A stretch of 32,029 bases of DNA from Desulfotignum sp. (GTDB taxonomy: Bacteria > Desulfobacterota > Desulfobacteria > Desulfobacterales > Desulfobacteraceae). Numbering within the stretch: the stretch's first letter is position 1; every line of letters starts with the position of its first letter. Where the stretch lies: assembly GCA_021737445.1 (NCBI GenBank), contig JAIPDY010000004.1:1-32029 (forward strand), in the 5' to 3' direction. This document shows, one piece after another, positions 14,537-22,748 of this stretch. The position numbers and the translations under genes were made by a program. The notes under the pieces are model-generated. The model made no database searches. It saw only the letters and a list, made by a program, of their open reading frames with translations, and was not told the origin of the DNA.

Positions 14537-17500
14537 GAATCAACCGCCTCGATCTCATTGCTTTCGGCCGGTTTACAGAAAAATCCCTGGACCTGTCTGA
14601 AGGTGATCTGGGGCTGCATCTGATTTACGGGGATAACGAAGCCGGGAAAAGTACCTCATTAAGGGCACTGACCGGCTGGCTGTTCGGCATCCCCGCCAGA
14701 ACAAGCGATAATTTTGTTCATGCAAATCCCCAACTTAGGATTGGCGGGGAATTGCAGCTGTCCACCGGAGAAACAATCGAATTTGTCAGGAGAAAAGGGA
14801 ACAAAGACACCCTGCTTGCATATGGAAGTGACGAACCCCTGGATGAAACCCGGTTCAGGCGGTTTCTACCACCAGGTATCGATGAAACCATTTTCACCAG
14901 ACTCTGGGGGATTGACCATGAAAGACTGATTGCCGGCGGCCAGGAACTGCTGGAACAGTCCGGGGACCTGGGCCAGGCCCTTTTCAGTGCAGCGGCCGGG
15001 ACGGCAAATCTTCGGGATATATTGATGGAAATGCAGAACAGTGCCGTTGACATCTTCAAGCCCCGGGGTTCCAAAGCGGTCCTGAACAGGGCCATCTCAG
15101 ACTATAAAGATGCGCTGAAAAGGATGCGGGAAGCCACCCTGCCGGTTTCTACCTGGAAAGCGCTGCAAAATGATTTATCCAAAATCAGTGCGGCTATCAA
15201 AGAGGTGGAAAAAAGAATCGATGAAAAGAACAAACTAAAAAGCGGTCTGAAACGAATCAACCGTGTCAAAGGGGCCCTGGCCCAGCGGCGGAACTGTCTG
15301 GCAAAAATGGAAGCGTTGGGCACGGTCCTGCTGCTGCCGGAAGATTTTTCAGATCAACTGAAAACAGCCCGAAAAACGCTTCAACACGCACTGGATTTAA
15401 AAGAACGCCTCGCGGCCAAACGGGATGCCCTGAATAAGGAATCCGGATCTTTGCAGGTTCGGGAGGATTTACTGAAAAATGAAGATGCCATTTCACGGCT
15501 TTACAAAGAACTCGGTGCGGTTGAAAAAACCCTGGCAGACCGGCCCGGTCAGGATGGAAAACGGCGGCTGCTGCGAAATGAAGCCCAAACCCTGCTCAAG
15601 GGGATCCGGCCGGACATGGGTCTGGATGACGCCGATCATCTCAGGCCGTTTCTCAACAATAAAAAATGGATCTCTGAACTGGCCCGGAAAAAAGGGTTGC
15701 TCATCCAGAAACGAGACGGATACAACGCCGCATTAAAGGATCTTCAGGACGAAATAAAATCGCTTGAAAGCAGACTGGAAAATCTGCCGGCAGGTGACAT
15801 CGATTTGACGGAGTTGAAAGCGGCCGTTGCCTCAGCACGCAAAGCCGGCGACATCGAGCAGCGCCTGAATGACATGACAACACAGGCGGCACAGGAAAAA
15901 GCCGCCTGCGAAAACGAATTTGCAAGACTGGGGAACTTTCACAAGGATGCAGACGCCCTGTTATCCATGGGGCTGCCGGTTGCTGAAACCCTGGACCGGT
16001 TCGAAAAAGAAACCGATGACCTCATGGAGCAATCCAGAACCGCATCCCAAAAAAAACAGGAGATCGAAGCGGAAAAAAGGCAGGCGGAACAGGAGTTAAA
16101 AGCGCTGCTGTTAAAGGAAGATGTGCCCAAAATTGCCGACCTGGAAGCATCCCGAAAAGACCGTGACCAGGGATGGGCCTTGATCAAACAGATATATATC
16201 GAGCAGCGGGATGTCGGCGGCCGTCTTTCAAGTGATGCCCATGACTCTGATTTGCCGGCCGTGTATGAAAAAAAGGTTGCGCTGGCAGACCATATATCCG
16301 ACCGCCTGAGACTGGATGCGGACCAGGTGGTGAAACGGGCAGGCCTGGAGGCGGCAATTGATCACATGACCTCTCGCATCGCTGATCTGTCAACGGTTTT
16401 GGAAAAGATAAATCAGGCCGGGGCTGATTTTGACACCCGATGGGCCGCTATCTGGAAACCGCTGCATGTTGCTGCCGGCACCCCCCGGGAAATGAAGCAG
16501 TGGGTGCTGAAAGCGGAAAAACTGATCGAAAAGATTCATGCGGCAAAGGGGGTTTCAGCCAGAGAAAAAAAACTGCGGGAAGAATGCGGTCATCTGAAAA
16601 CAGTGATGTCCCGCCAGATCGCCGGGTTTGACCCGTCGGCAAACATTCAGGGAAAGAGTCTGGAAGCACTGATTTCCCTGTGTGAACAGCGCATTGAAAA
16701 AGAGCAGAAAGCCCGCGACAGACGTCATAAAACTGCCGATTTACTGAAAGACCTTCACATCCGGCTGAAGCGGACCAGAGATGACCTGAAAACGGTTGAA
16801 ACCGGTTTGATCACCTGGACGGGTGAGTGGGAAAAAGCCATCTCCGGACTGGGACTGAAACGGGATGCCCACCCGGAAACCGCCATGGAAACCTTTGATC
16901 ACCTGGTGTCGTTCTTTAAAAAATTTGATCAGTCTGAAGAGCTGCGTAAACGAATTTACGGCATGGACAAGGTCAAAGAGGAATTTGACAGACGCGTTCA
17001 CGAATTTGCCGGCAGTATGGAAATGAAGACAGAGGACAAGGATGCTTTGACAATTGCCGGCCAACTCCATCGGGACCTGAATGCGGCCCGGGAAGCCCGG
17101 GCAGGTTTGATCAAAATCAAAGAACAGCTGGACGAAAAAAAACAGGAGATCAAAGATGTCTTCATCACCATCCGCCAGTCACAGGAAAAAATCAGTGAAC
17201 TGAAAACCCGGGCCGGGGTGGATACTGTGGAGGAACTGATCGAGGCCGGTGAAAAATCAACCCATAAACGGGAGCTGCTGAAACAGGTTGAAACGCTGGA
17301 ACAGGAACTGAACCGCAATGGGGACGGCTTTGGCATTGAAGCGCTGGAAAAAGAGGTGAACGGTTCAGATATTGACGGCATTGAAGGGGACATAGACAGA
17401 ATATCCAGTGAGCTGGGAGAGCTTCAATCCGAGAGAGACACGCTGCGGGACCAGCGGCAGACCATTCAGCATGACATCCGGCAGAATGACGGGAGTGCCG

Positions 17501-18045
17501 TGGCAGCCAACGCGTCTGAAGAAGCAGAAGCACACCTTTCCAGCATCACGGAAAATGCCGAGCAGTATCTGCGTTTCCAGATCGCCTCCCTTATCCTGGA
17601 ACAGCAGATAGAAACGTACAGAAAAGAAAACCAGGCCCCTGTTTTAGCCAGGGCCGGTGAACTGTTCTCAACACTGACACGGGGATCTTACGCAGGCCTG
17701 AGGGATGAACTGGATGCTTCCGGAAAGCCGGTGCTGCTGGGTGTCCGCCCGGACGATCAGGAGGTGGCCATCGACGGCATGAGTGACGGATCCCGGGACC
17801 AGCTCTATCTGGCCCTGCGCATGGCCACGCTTGAGCAGCATCTGAAAAAGGGGGAACCCATGCCTTTTGTCGTGGATGATATCCTGATCGGGTTTGATGA
17901 TCACCGCACCCGTGTCTGCCTGGAGGTGCTGGCACAACTGTCAAGGTGCATCCAGGTCCTGCTTTTTACGCACCACAGACGGGTACTGGAGCTGGCAGAT
18001 ACCTGTAATGAAACCGACAGGATCTTTCAGCACGCGCTTTTCTGA
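14533..18045 (+). CDS. yhaN: YhaN-like SMC/Rad50-type ATPase
   Basis: The 1170-residue protein starts MRINRLDLIAFGRFTEKSLD, with Walker A GDNEAGKSTSLRAL near residue 36. Long coiled-coil regions follow (about 180-1000). At the C-terminal end are the ABC signature-like MSDGSRDQLYLALRMATLE and Walker B MPFVVDDILIGFDD, then TH-HR. Head-coil-head order, length and partner match YhaN/SbcC-like proteins that clamp DNA ends for the nuclease. I see no CxxC zinc hook at the coil apex, as in other YhaN proteins. Its TGA overlaps an ATG of the hydrogenase frame, and the likely hydrogenase start is only 20 bases on, so read-through transcription is probable. Confidence 0.9.
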   Translation: MRINRLDLIAFGRFTEKSLDLSEGDLGLHLIYGDNEAGKSTSLRALTGWLFGIPARTSDNFVHANPQLRIGGELQLSTGETIEFVRRKGNKDTLLAYGSDEPLDETRFRRFLPPGIDETIFTRLWGIDHERLIAGGQELLEQSGDLGQALFSAAAGTANLRDILMEMQNSAVDIFKPRGSKAVLNRAISDYKDALKRMREATLPVSTWKALQNDLSKISAAIKEVEKRIDEKNKLKSGLKRINRVKGALAQRRNCLAKMEALGTVLLLPEDFSDQLKTARKTLQHALDLKERLAAKRDALNKESGSLQVREDLLKNEDAISRLYKELGAVEKTLADRPGQDGKRRLLRNEAQTLLKGIRPDMGLDDADHLRPFLNNKKWISELARKKGLLIQKRDGYNAALKDLQDEIKSLESRLENLPAGDIDLTELKAAVASARKAGDIEQRLNDMTTQAAQEKAACENEFARLGNFHKDADALLSMGLPVAETLDRFEKETDDLMEQSRTASQKKQEIEAEKRQAEQELKALLLKEDVPKIADLEASRKDRDQGWALIKQIYIEQRDVGGRLSSDAHDSDLPAVYEKKVALADHISDRLRLDADQVVKRAGLEAAIDHMTSRIADLSTVLEKINQAGADFDTRWAAIWKPLHVAAGTPREMKQWVLKAEKLIEKIHAAKGVSAREKKLREECGHLKTVMSRQIAGFDPSANIQGKSLEALISLCEQRIEKEQKARDRRHKTADLLKDLHIRLKRTRDDLKTVETGLITWTGEWEKAISGLGLKRDAHPETAMETFDHLVSFFKKFDQSEELRKRIYGMDKVKEEFDRRVHEFAGSMEMKTEDKDALTIAGQLHRDLNAAREARAGLIKIKEQLDEKKQEIKDVFITIRQSQEKISELKTRAGVDTVEELIEAGEKSTHKRELLKQVETLEQELNRNGDGFGIEALEKEVNGSDIDGIEGDIDRISSELGELQSERDTLRDQRQTIQHDIRQNDGSAVAANASEEAEAHLSSITENAEQYLRFQIASLILEQQIETYRKENQAPVLARAGELFSTLTRGSYAGLRDELDASGKPVLLGVRPDDQEVAIDGMSDGSRDQLYLALRMATLEQHLKKGEPMPFVVDDILIGFDDHRTRVCLEVLAQLSRCIQVLLFTHHRRVLELADTCNETDRIFQHALF

Positions 18046-18065
18046 TGAATCGATGGAGAAACCCC

Positions 18066-19019
18066 ATGGACAATAACTGCAACGTGCAAAATGTTCAGGA
18101 AAAACATGTTATCTGGGTTCAAGCCGCCAGTGACAGCGGCTGTTCAATATCTGTGTTAAATTCCGTGAGACCGGAAATTCATTCCGTGCTTTTTGATGAA
18201 CTGGTACCGGGGCATCATATAAACCTGCTGTTTCAGGCCACGATCATGGCAGGGCAGGGAGAGCAGGTTGTGTCTGTTCTCGATGACCCGGTCCTGGCAG
18301 ATACGGACTTTCTGCTCGTTGTCGAAGGCGCGGTCCCCTTTGGAAAAAACTATTGTTCCCTGGGTGAGGAAGGGGGCAAAGACATCTCCATTGCCCGGCG
18401 GATAACCGATCTTGCGCGGCACGCCGAAGCGGTGATTGCTGTTGGTACATGTGCGTCGTTTGGAGGAATCTTTGCAAGCTACCCGAACATAACACAATGT
18501 GCAGGGGCGGGAGAACTGCTGGCAAAAGAAAAAATAAACAAACCCCTTATCAATATTCCCGGCTGTCCCCCGCATCCCGACTGGTTCCTGGGCACTCTCG
18601 CTCATTTGATTCTCTTTGGTTTGCCCGGGCCCGAAGAGCTGGATGAGCTGAATCGCCCGAAACTGTTTTACAGTCAATTGATTCATGAAAATTGTCCCAG
18701 ACGTGCGCATTTCGATGCGGGCAGGTTTGCAAAGCGCCTGTCGGAACCTTACTGCCTTTATCTTCTTGGCTGCCGCGGGCCGGTGACCCATGCCGATTGT
18801 CCCACCCGGCAATGGAATAACGGTGTGAACTGGTGCATTGAAAATAATCATCCCTGTATAGGATGTTGTGAGCCGGAGTTTCCAGACGGCACGTCCCCAT
18901 TTTTTGAAAAAAGGCTGGACATCCATGCGCCTGCTTTACGAAAGGACACGTCCGGCAGGCTCAAGGCGCAAAACACGGTAACCGCGTTTTCGGGCCGAAA
19001 TACGGAGGATGGTGATTAA
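18066..19019 (+). CDS. [NiFe]-hydrogenase small subunit with Asp in the proximal cluster motif
   Basis: The start is ATG 18066 with GGAG seven bases upstream; ATG 18045 is also in frame but overlaps yhaN. Numbering from 18066, the proximal cluster ligands are D23-x2-C26 (in place of Cys-x2-Cys), C129 (GTCASFGG) and C167 (GCPPHPDW). The distal ligands are H207, C210, C230 and C236, and the medial ligands C245, C264 and C267, with classical spacing. The protein has no Tat signal and no C-terminal membrane anchor, so it should be cytoplasmic. A 3Cys-1Asp proximal cluster is known from the actinobacterial-type enzyme of Ralstonia eutropha. The subgroup remains uncertain. Genes for the large subunit, MetV and MetF follow on the same strand. 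Confidence 0.9.
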   Translation: MDNNCNVQNVQEKHVIWVQAASDSGCSISVLNSVRPEIHSVLFDELVPGHHINLLFQATIMAGQGEQVVSVLDDPVLADTDFLLVVEGAVPFGKNYCSLGEEGGKDISIARRITDLARHAEAVIAVGTCASFGGIFASYPNITQCAGAGELLAKEKINKPLINIPGCPPHPDWFLGTLAHLILFGLPGPEELDELNRPKLFYSQLIHENCPRRAHFDAGRFAKRLSEPYCLYLLGCRGPVTHADCPTRQWNNGVNWCIENNHPCIGCCEPEFPDGTSPFFEKRLDIHAPALRKDTSGRLKAQNTVTAFSGRNTEDGD

Positions 19020-19020
19020 A

Positions 19021-20580
19021 GTGACAGAAATAACGATCGATCCTGTAACGCGGGTAGAAGGGCATCTTAAGGTTACCGCAAAGGTGGATGACAAAGAGGT
19101 CAAGGATGTCGAATGTTCCGGGGTTCTGTTCCGTGGTTTCGAAGTTTTCCTGAAAGACAGAGATCCCAGAGACGCACAACGCCTGACCCAGCGCATATGC
19201 GGCGTATGTCCTTCAGCGCATGCCACTGCGGCCGCGCTTGCCCTGGACAATGCGTTTGGCATTGAGAATCAGATAACTGACAACGGCCGGATAATCCGCA
19301 ATCTTATCCTGGGCTGCAATTTTTTGCAATCGCATATTCTGCATTTTTATCATCTTGCAGCGCTTGATTATGTGGATGTTACTGCCGCCGGCGGCTATGC
19401 CGGGCATGACCCTGATTTACAATCATTGCGCAAATTTCTTGCCAGAAAACATCTTGAGCCTTTTTTTCCCCGGTACGAAGGAGATTACAGATTATCCAGA
19501 AAGCAGAATCAAAAGGCATGCGCCCATTACGTCCAGGCCCTGCGGGTGAGGCGGAAGGCCCATGAAATTCTCTGTGTCTTCGGGGGAAAAATGCCGCATA
19601 GTATGACAATCGTGCCCGGCGGCGTAACCACCACGCCGTCAGCCGACAAGATCACCTCTTTTCTGAGCGGGTTGAACGAAATTCGCAGATTCATCAATAA
19701 TGTGTATCTGCCTGATATACTGATGATCGCCCGGACATATGACGATTATTTTGCGATCGGCAAAGGCGCTGATAGATTTTTGTCTTACGGCGTGTTCGAT
19801 CTTGAAGCGCGCTGCGGAACTCCGGTTGACCGCAGCTGTTTTCTGCCCCAGGGGGTTATGGACAGTTCCTTGAACAGGGCGGATACGGATCTGGCGAAAA
19901 TAACCGAGGAAGTCACGCATTCCTGGTACGATGATCAAGGGGGAAACACCCATCCTTCCAGGGAAAAAACAACCCCTCTCAGGGGAAAAAAACAAGCCTG
20001 TTCGTGGGTGAAGTCGCCGCGTTATCAAGGCAAAGTCACGGAGGTGGGTCCTCTTTCCAGGATGCTCGCTGCGTATGTTTCTGACCATAACGGCGCAAAA
20101 AACATCATCAATTCCGTATTGTCGGAAGTTGGCGCTCAACCGTCTGATCTGCTTTCGGTCTGCGGAAGACATGCGGCACGGGCAATTGAAGCCAAGCTGA
20201 TAGCCGATGCCATGGCAGAGTGGGTTTTACAGGTCAAGCCCGGGGTGCCTGTTTGCGTCGATTATCAGCTGCCCGATCAGGCAGAGGGTGTCGGCATTAC
20301 GGACGCGCCAAGGGGCGCACTGGGTCACTGGATCAAGATAGCAGACAAAAAAATCGCAAATTATCAGCTCGTGGCGCCGACCACATGGAATGCCTCGCCA
20401 AAAGATGCCGGAAATAATCCGGGCCCCATGGAGCAGGCCATACTGGGCACCAAAGTTCAGGATGAGAACAATCCATATGAAATTGTAAGAATCCTGCGGT
20501 CATTCGATCCGTGCCTTGCCTGCGCCGTGCATGCTGTGGACGTTAAGGGACGCAATTTAAGAGAATACAAAATTTCCTAG
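19021..20580 (+). CDS. [NiFe]-hydrogenase large (catalytic) subunit
   Basis: I choose GTG 19021 (MTEITIDPVTRVEGH), because the ATG at 19009 abuts GGAGG (19004-19008). The frame is the same and overlaps the small-subunit stop only in the longer version. The NiFe site is given by RICGVC (C60, C63) and DPCLACAVH (C498, C501). Cleavage after H504 would remove a 15-residue tail, so a maturation endopeptidase is required; none, and no hyp genes, are in the window. Length (519) and the ITIDPVTRVEGH and FRGFE blocks are those of a soluble uptake-type enzyme. It heterolyses H2 and passes electrons to the small subunit. Confidence 0.93.
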   Translation: MTEITIDPVTRVEGHLKVTAKVDDKEVKDVECSGVLFRGFEVFLKDRDPRDAQRLTQRICGVCPSAHATAAALALDNAFGIENQITDNGRIIRNLILGCNFLQSHILHFYHLAALDYVDVTAAGGYAGHDPDLQSLRKFLARKHLEPFFPRYEGDYRLSRKQNQKACAHYVQALRVRRKAHEILCVFGGKMPHSMTIVPGGVTTTPSADKITSFLSGLNEIRRFINNVYLPDILMIARTYDDYFAIGKGADRFLSYGVFDLEARCGTPVDRSCFLPQGVMDSSLNRADTDLAKITEEVTHSWYDDQGGNTHPSREKTTPLRGKKQACSWVKSPRYQGKVTEVGPLSRMLAAYVSDHNGAKNIINSVLSEVGAQPSDLLSVCGRHAARAIEAKLIADAMAEWVLQVKPGVPVCVDYQLPDQAEGVGITDAPRGALGHWIKIADKKIANYQLVAPTTWNASPKDAGNNPGPMEQAILGTKVQDENNPYEIVRILRSFDPCLACAVHAVDVKGRNLREYKIS

Positions 20581-20628
20581 CAGGGGCGCAATCCATGACG
20601 AATGAGGCCGTTCAAAGGAGAATAAGCA

Positions 20629-21315
20629 ATGCTTGTCAGTGAAATGAAGCCGGATGAAGAAATCCTGGATATGCTCGAGATGGTTCACAGCATATATCTT
20701 GTGGGATGTAACGGGTGCGCCGAGGTATGCAAAACAGGGGGAGCAAAAGCGGTGGCGGCGTACCGAAAATTTCTGGAGACGCAGGATAAGGAAGTGTCCG
20801 GGATATGCAATGTAGACTTTCTTTGCAATAACGTGCTTACCGGCACCCGGCTGGTCAGAGAGATTGAGCCGATTGACCGGTCAGAAGCGATTCTGGTTTT
20901 TTCCTGTGGCGTGGGCGTACAGGTTGTAGGTGCGGTTGTGGACAAGCCGGTTTTTCCGGCGGCCAATACAATTTCGATGGGGGGGCATTTCGGGCTGTGG
21001 CCTGGGGCAGAAAAATGCGCGCAATGTGGTAACTGCGTGCTTGGCTATACCGGTGGTATATGCCCCGTAACCGGTTGTGCCAAAAGTCTGGTGAACGGAC
21101 AGTGCGGCGGAACCACCCGCGGCGGCGACTGCGAGGTGGAAAAAGGCCGGCCCTGTGCCTGGCTGCAGATTTACGAGCGCCTGAAGACAATCGACAGGCT
21201 CGATCTTTACCGCCGGATACTGGCGCCGCAGGATAAGTCCAAATTAATGCCGGGAGTGAAACAGAGAAAAACCCTTTACTGGGCCATCGATCAGGATGTG
21301 AAACGCAAAGAGTGA
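20629..21315 (+). CDS. metV: MetV: methylene-THF reductase C-terminal/iron-sulfur partner protein
   Basis: The 228-residue protein has the MetV cysteine set: VGCNGCAEVCKTGG near residue 26, then CAQCGNCVLGYTGGICPVTGC and NGQCGGTTRGGDCEVEKGRPCAW in the second half. In acetogens MetV binds zinc and iron-sulfur clusters and passes electrons to MetF. In the characterised systems it is paired with RnfC2 or with HdrABC-MvhD. Here it lies 48 bases after the hydrogenase large subunit and 34 before metF, with AAGGAG upstream of the ATG. A hydrogenase may therefore be the electron donor or acceptor. That is inference from gene order. Confidence 0.9.
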   Translation: MLVSEMKPDEEILDMLEMVHSIYLVGCNGCAEVCKTGGAKAVAAYRKFLETQDKEVSGICNVDFLCNNVLTGTRLVREIEPIDRSEAILVFSCGVGVQVVGAVVDKPVFPAANTISMGGHFGLWPGAEKCAQCGNCVLGYTGGICPVTGCAKSLVNGQCGGTTRGGDCEVEKGRPCAWLQIYERLKTIDRLDLYRRILAPQDKSKLMPGVKQRKTLYWAIDQDVKRKE

Positions 21316-21349
21316 TCATGGTCCCTGTATGTTGGAAAAAGAGGATACA

Positions 21350-22240
21350 ATGAGCGTCAGTCAGCTGCAACACAAACTTGAAAACAGGTCATTCGTTGTG
21401 ACCGGTGAAACAGGTCCTCCCAAGGGAACAAACATGAACCAATGTCTGCACAGGGCTGAAAACCATCTCAAGGGCAGGTGTGATGCGGTTAACGTGACTG
21501 ACAATCAAAGCGCGATCATGCGGACAGGATCGCTGGCCACCTGTCGCCTGTTCATGGACAGGGACATGGAACCGGTTTTCCAGATGGTGTGCCGTGATAG
21601 AAATGCGATTGCATTGCAATCCGACATACTGTCTGCATACGCCCTTGGCATCCGCAATGTACTGGCCCTTACCGGTGACCACCAGGCCCTGGGCGACCAT
21701 CCCCAGGCATCCGGGGTATTTGACCTCGATTCGGTAAGTTTATTGAAGGCGCTTTGCACTCTGGAATCGGGCAGGGATATCTCCGGAAATGTGTTGGACG
21801 GTGCCCCGAAATTCTGCAAGGGGGCTGTTGTTACGCCGGGTGCAGAACCCGTGGAGCCCCAGATCATCAAAATGGAAAAGAAGGTTGAAGCAGGCGCACA
21901 GTTTTTCCAGACACAGGCTGTTTACGACATCAAGCAGTTTGAAACGTTCATGAAACGGGTTGAAAAATTCAATGTTCCCGTTCTGGCCGGCCAGGTGATT
22001 CTGAAATCAGCTGGAATGGCGAGGTTCTTGAATGCCAACGTCTCCGGAATAAACGTACCTGAGCATCTTATCTCCAAACTGGAGAAAGATAAAGAAGCGG
22101 CCAAATCCGGTCAAACAGGAGCGAGAATTTGTGCGGACTTTGTAAAGGAAGCCAAAGCAATGTGCCAGGGTGTCCATTTGATGACGCTGGGCTGGGATCA
22201 TCTTGTGCCGGATATTTTTGAGATGGCAGATTTAGGCTGA
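21350..22240 (+). CDS. metF: MetF: methylenetetrahydrofolate reductase
   Basis: The start is ATG 21350 with GAGG five bases upstream; an in-frame ATG at 21329 lacks a site. The 296-residue barrel protein has the conserved early Glu (VVTGETGPPKG), NVTDNQSAIMR, VLALTGDHQALGDHP and AQFFQTQAVYD. The enzyme reduces 5,10-methylene-THF to 5-methyl-THF, or the reverse in organisms oxidising acetate to CO2. The protein lacks the Cys-rich part, supplied by MetV. It is the last gene of the operon. Reaction direction depends on the organism and is not visible here. Confidence 0.92.
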   Translation: MSVSQLQHKLENRSFVVTGETGPPKGTNMNQCLHRAENHLKGRCDAVNVTDNQSAIMRTGSLATCRLFMDRDMEPVFQMVCRDRNAIALQSDILSAYALGIRNVLALTGDHQALGDHPQASGVFDLDSVSLLKALCTLESGRDISGNVLDGAPKFCKGAVVTPGAEPVEPQIIKMEKKVEAGAQFFQTQAVYDIKQFETFMKRVEKFNVPVLAGQVILKSAGMARFLNANVSGINVPEHLISKLEKDKEAAKSGQTGARICADFVKEAKAMCQGVHLMTLGWDHLVPDIFEMADLG

Positions 22241-22323
22241 AATGGCCGGCATTTCCAGACGATTGCAGCGGAAAATTGCACGATCTTATCCAAAACACGA
22301 TGATGGGCGATCATGTCGGGCGG

Positions 22324-22458
22324 TCAGTGGAGCAACCCGAGCACGCCGATAATAATGAGATAACCGGCAACGATATAATTCAATAATTTCGGCATAACAA
22401 AAATCAATACGCCGGCGATAATAGAAATTATCGGTTGTAATGTGATATCAATTTGCAT
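22324..22458 (-). CDS. DUF3096-like small membrane protein
   Basis: The 44-residue frame (start 22458, stop 22326-22324) reads MQIDITLQPIISIIAGVLIF, then VMPKLLNYIVAGYLIIIGVL and GLLH. Two hydrophobic segments flank a P-K-L-L-N-Y turn, the pattern of DUF3096 proteins (LQPIxSLIAGxLILxxPxLLNYIVAxYLIxxGxxGLL). An AAAGGATG ribosome site stands before the ATG. The function of the family is unknown, and insertion in the inner membrane is expected. It reads opposite to metF. Confidence 0.7.
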   Translation of the reverse strand: MQIDITLQPIISIIAGVLIFVMPKLLNYIVAGYLIIIGVLGLLH

Positions 22459-22748
22459 GACTTCATCCTTTCCAAGCGCTGCATGAACCGATATTTCATC
22501 CGTTCATGTATTCGATTATGGGGTAAACGTTTCATTCTTTCTTGTTACTTCAATCTTTGTGCCAGCGTTGTAACATGCAGGATCGTTTTCCATATCTAAC
22601 TGATTTCGTTTAATCAATCAATTACAAGCGTACTATCAGGTTGCCATGCGCAGTCATAAAAAAAAGATCATATGCGACCAGTGGCCATATATGGCCGATT
22701 TTTGATATCGCTTGTTTTTAAGGAGGTCTCAGCTGGGCAGGATCTCTG
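22459..22748. other. Intergenic region, palindrome at 22683-22696
   Basis: No gene is apparent. The perfect 14-base palindrome GGCCATATATGGCC (22683-22696) is followed on the plus strand by GATTTTT; with a 5-base stem it is at most a weak terminator. An AAGGAGG (22720-22726) is not followed by an open frame of note. Confidence 0.4.

Noticed and set aside
18156..18926. Minus-strand 256-codon frame inside the hydrogenase small subunit gene
   Set aside because: It is a shadow of a conserved gene; the reverse translation has no recognisable domain.
22683..22696. Palindrome GGCCATATATGGCC as terminator
   Set aside because: Stem of five pairs and a T run displaced by two bases; too weak to call.
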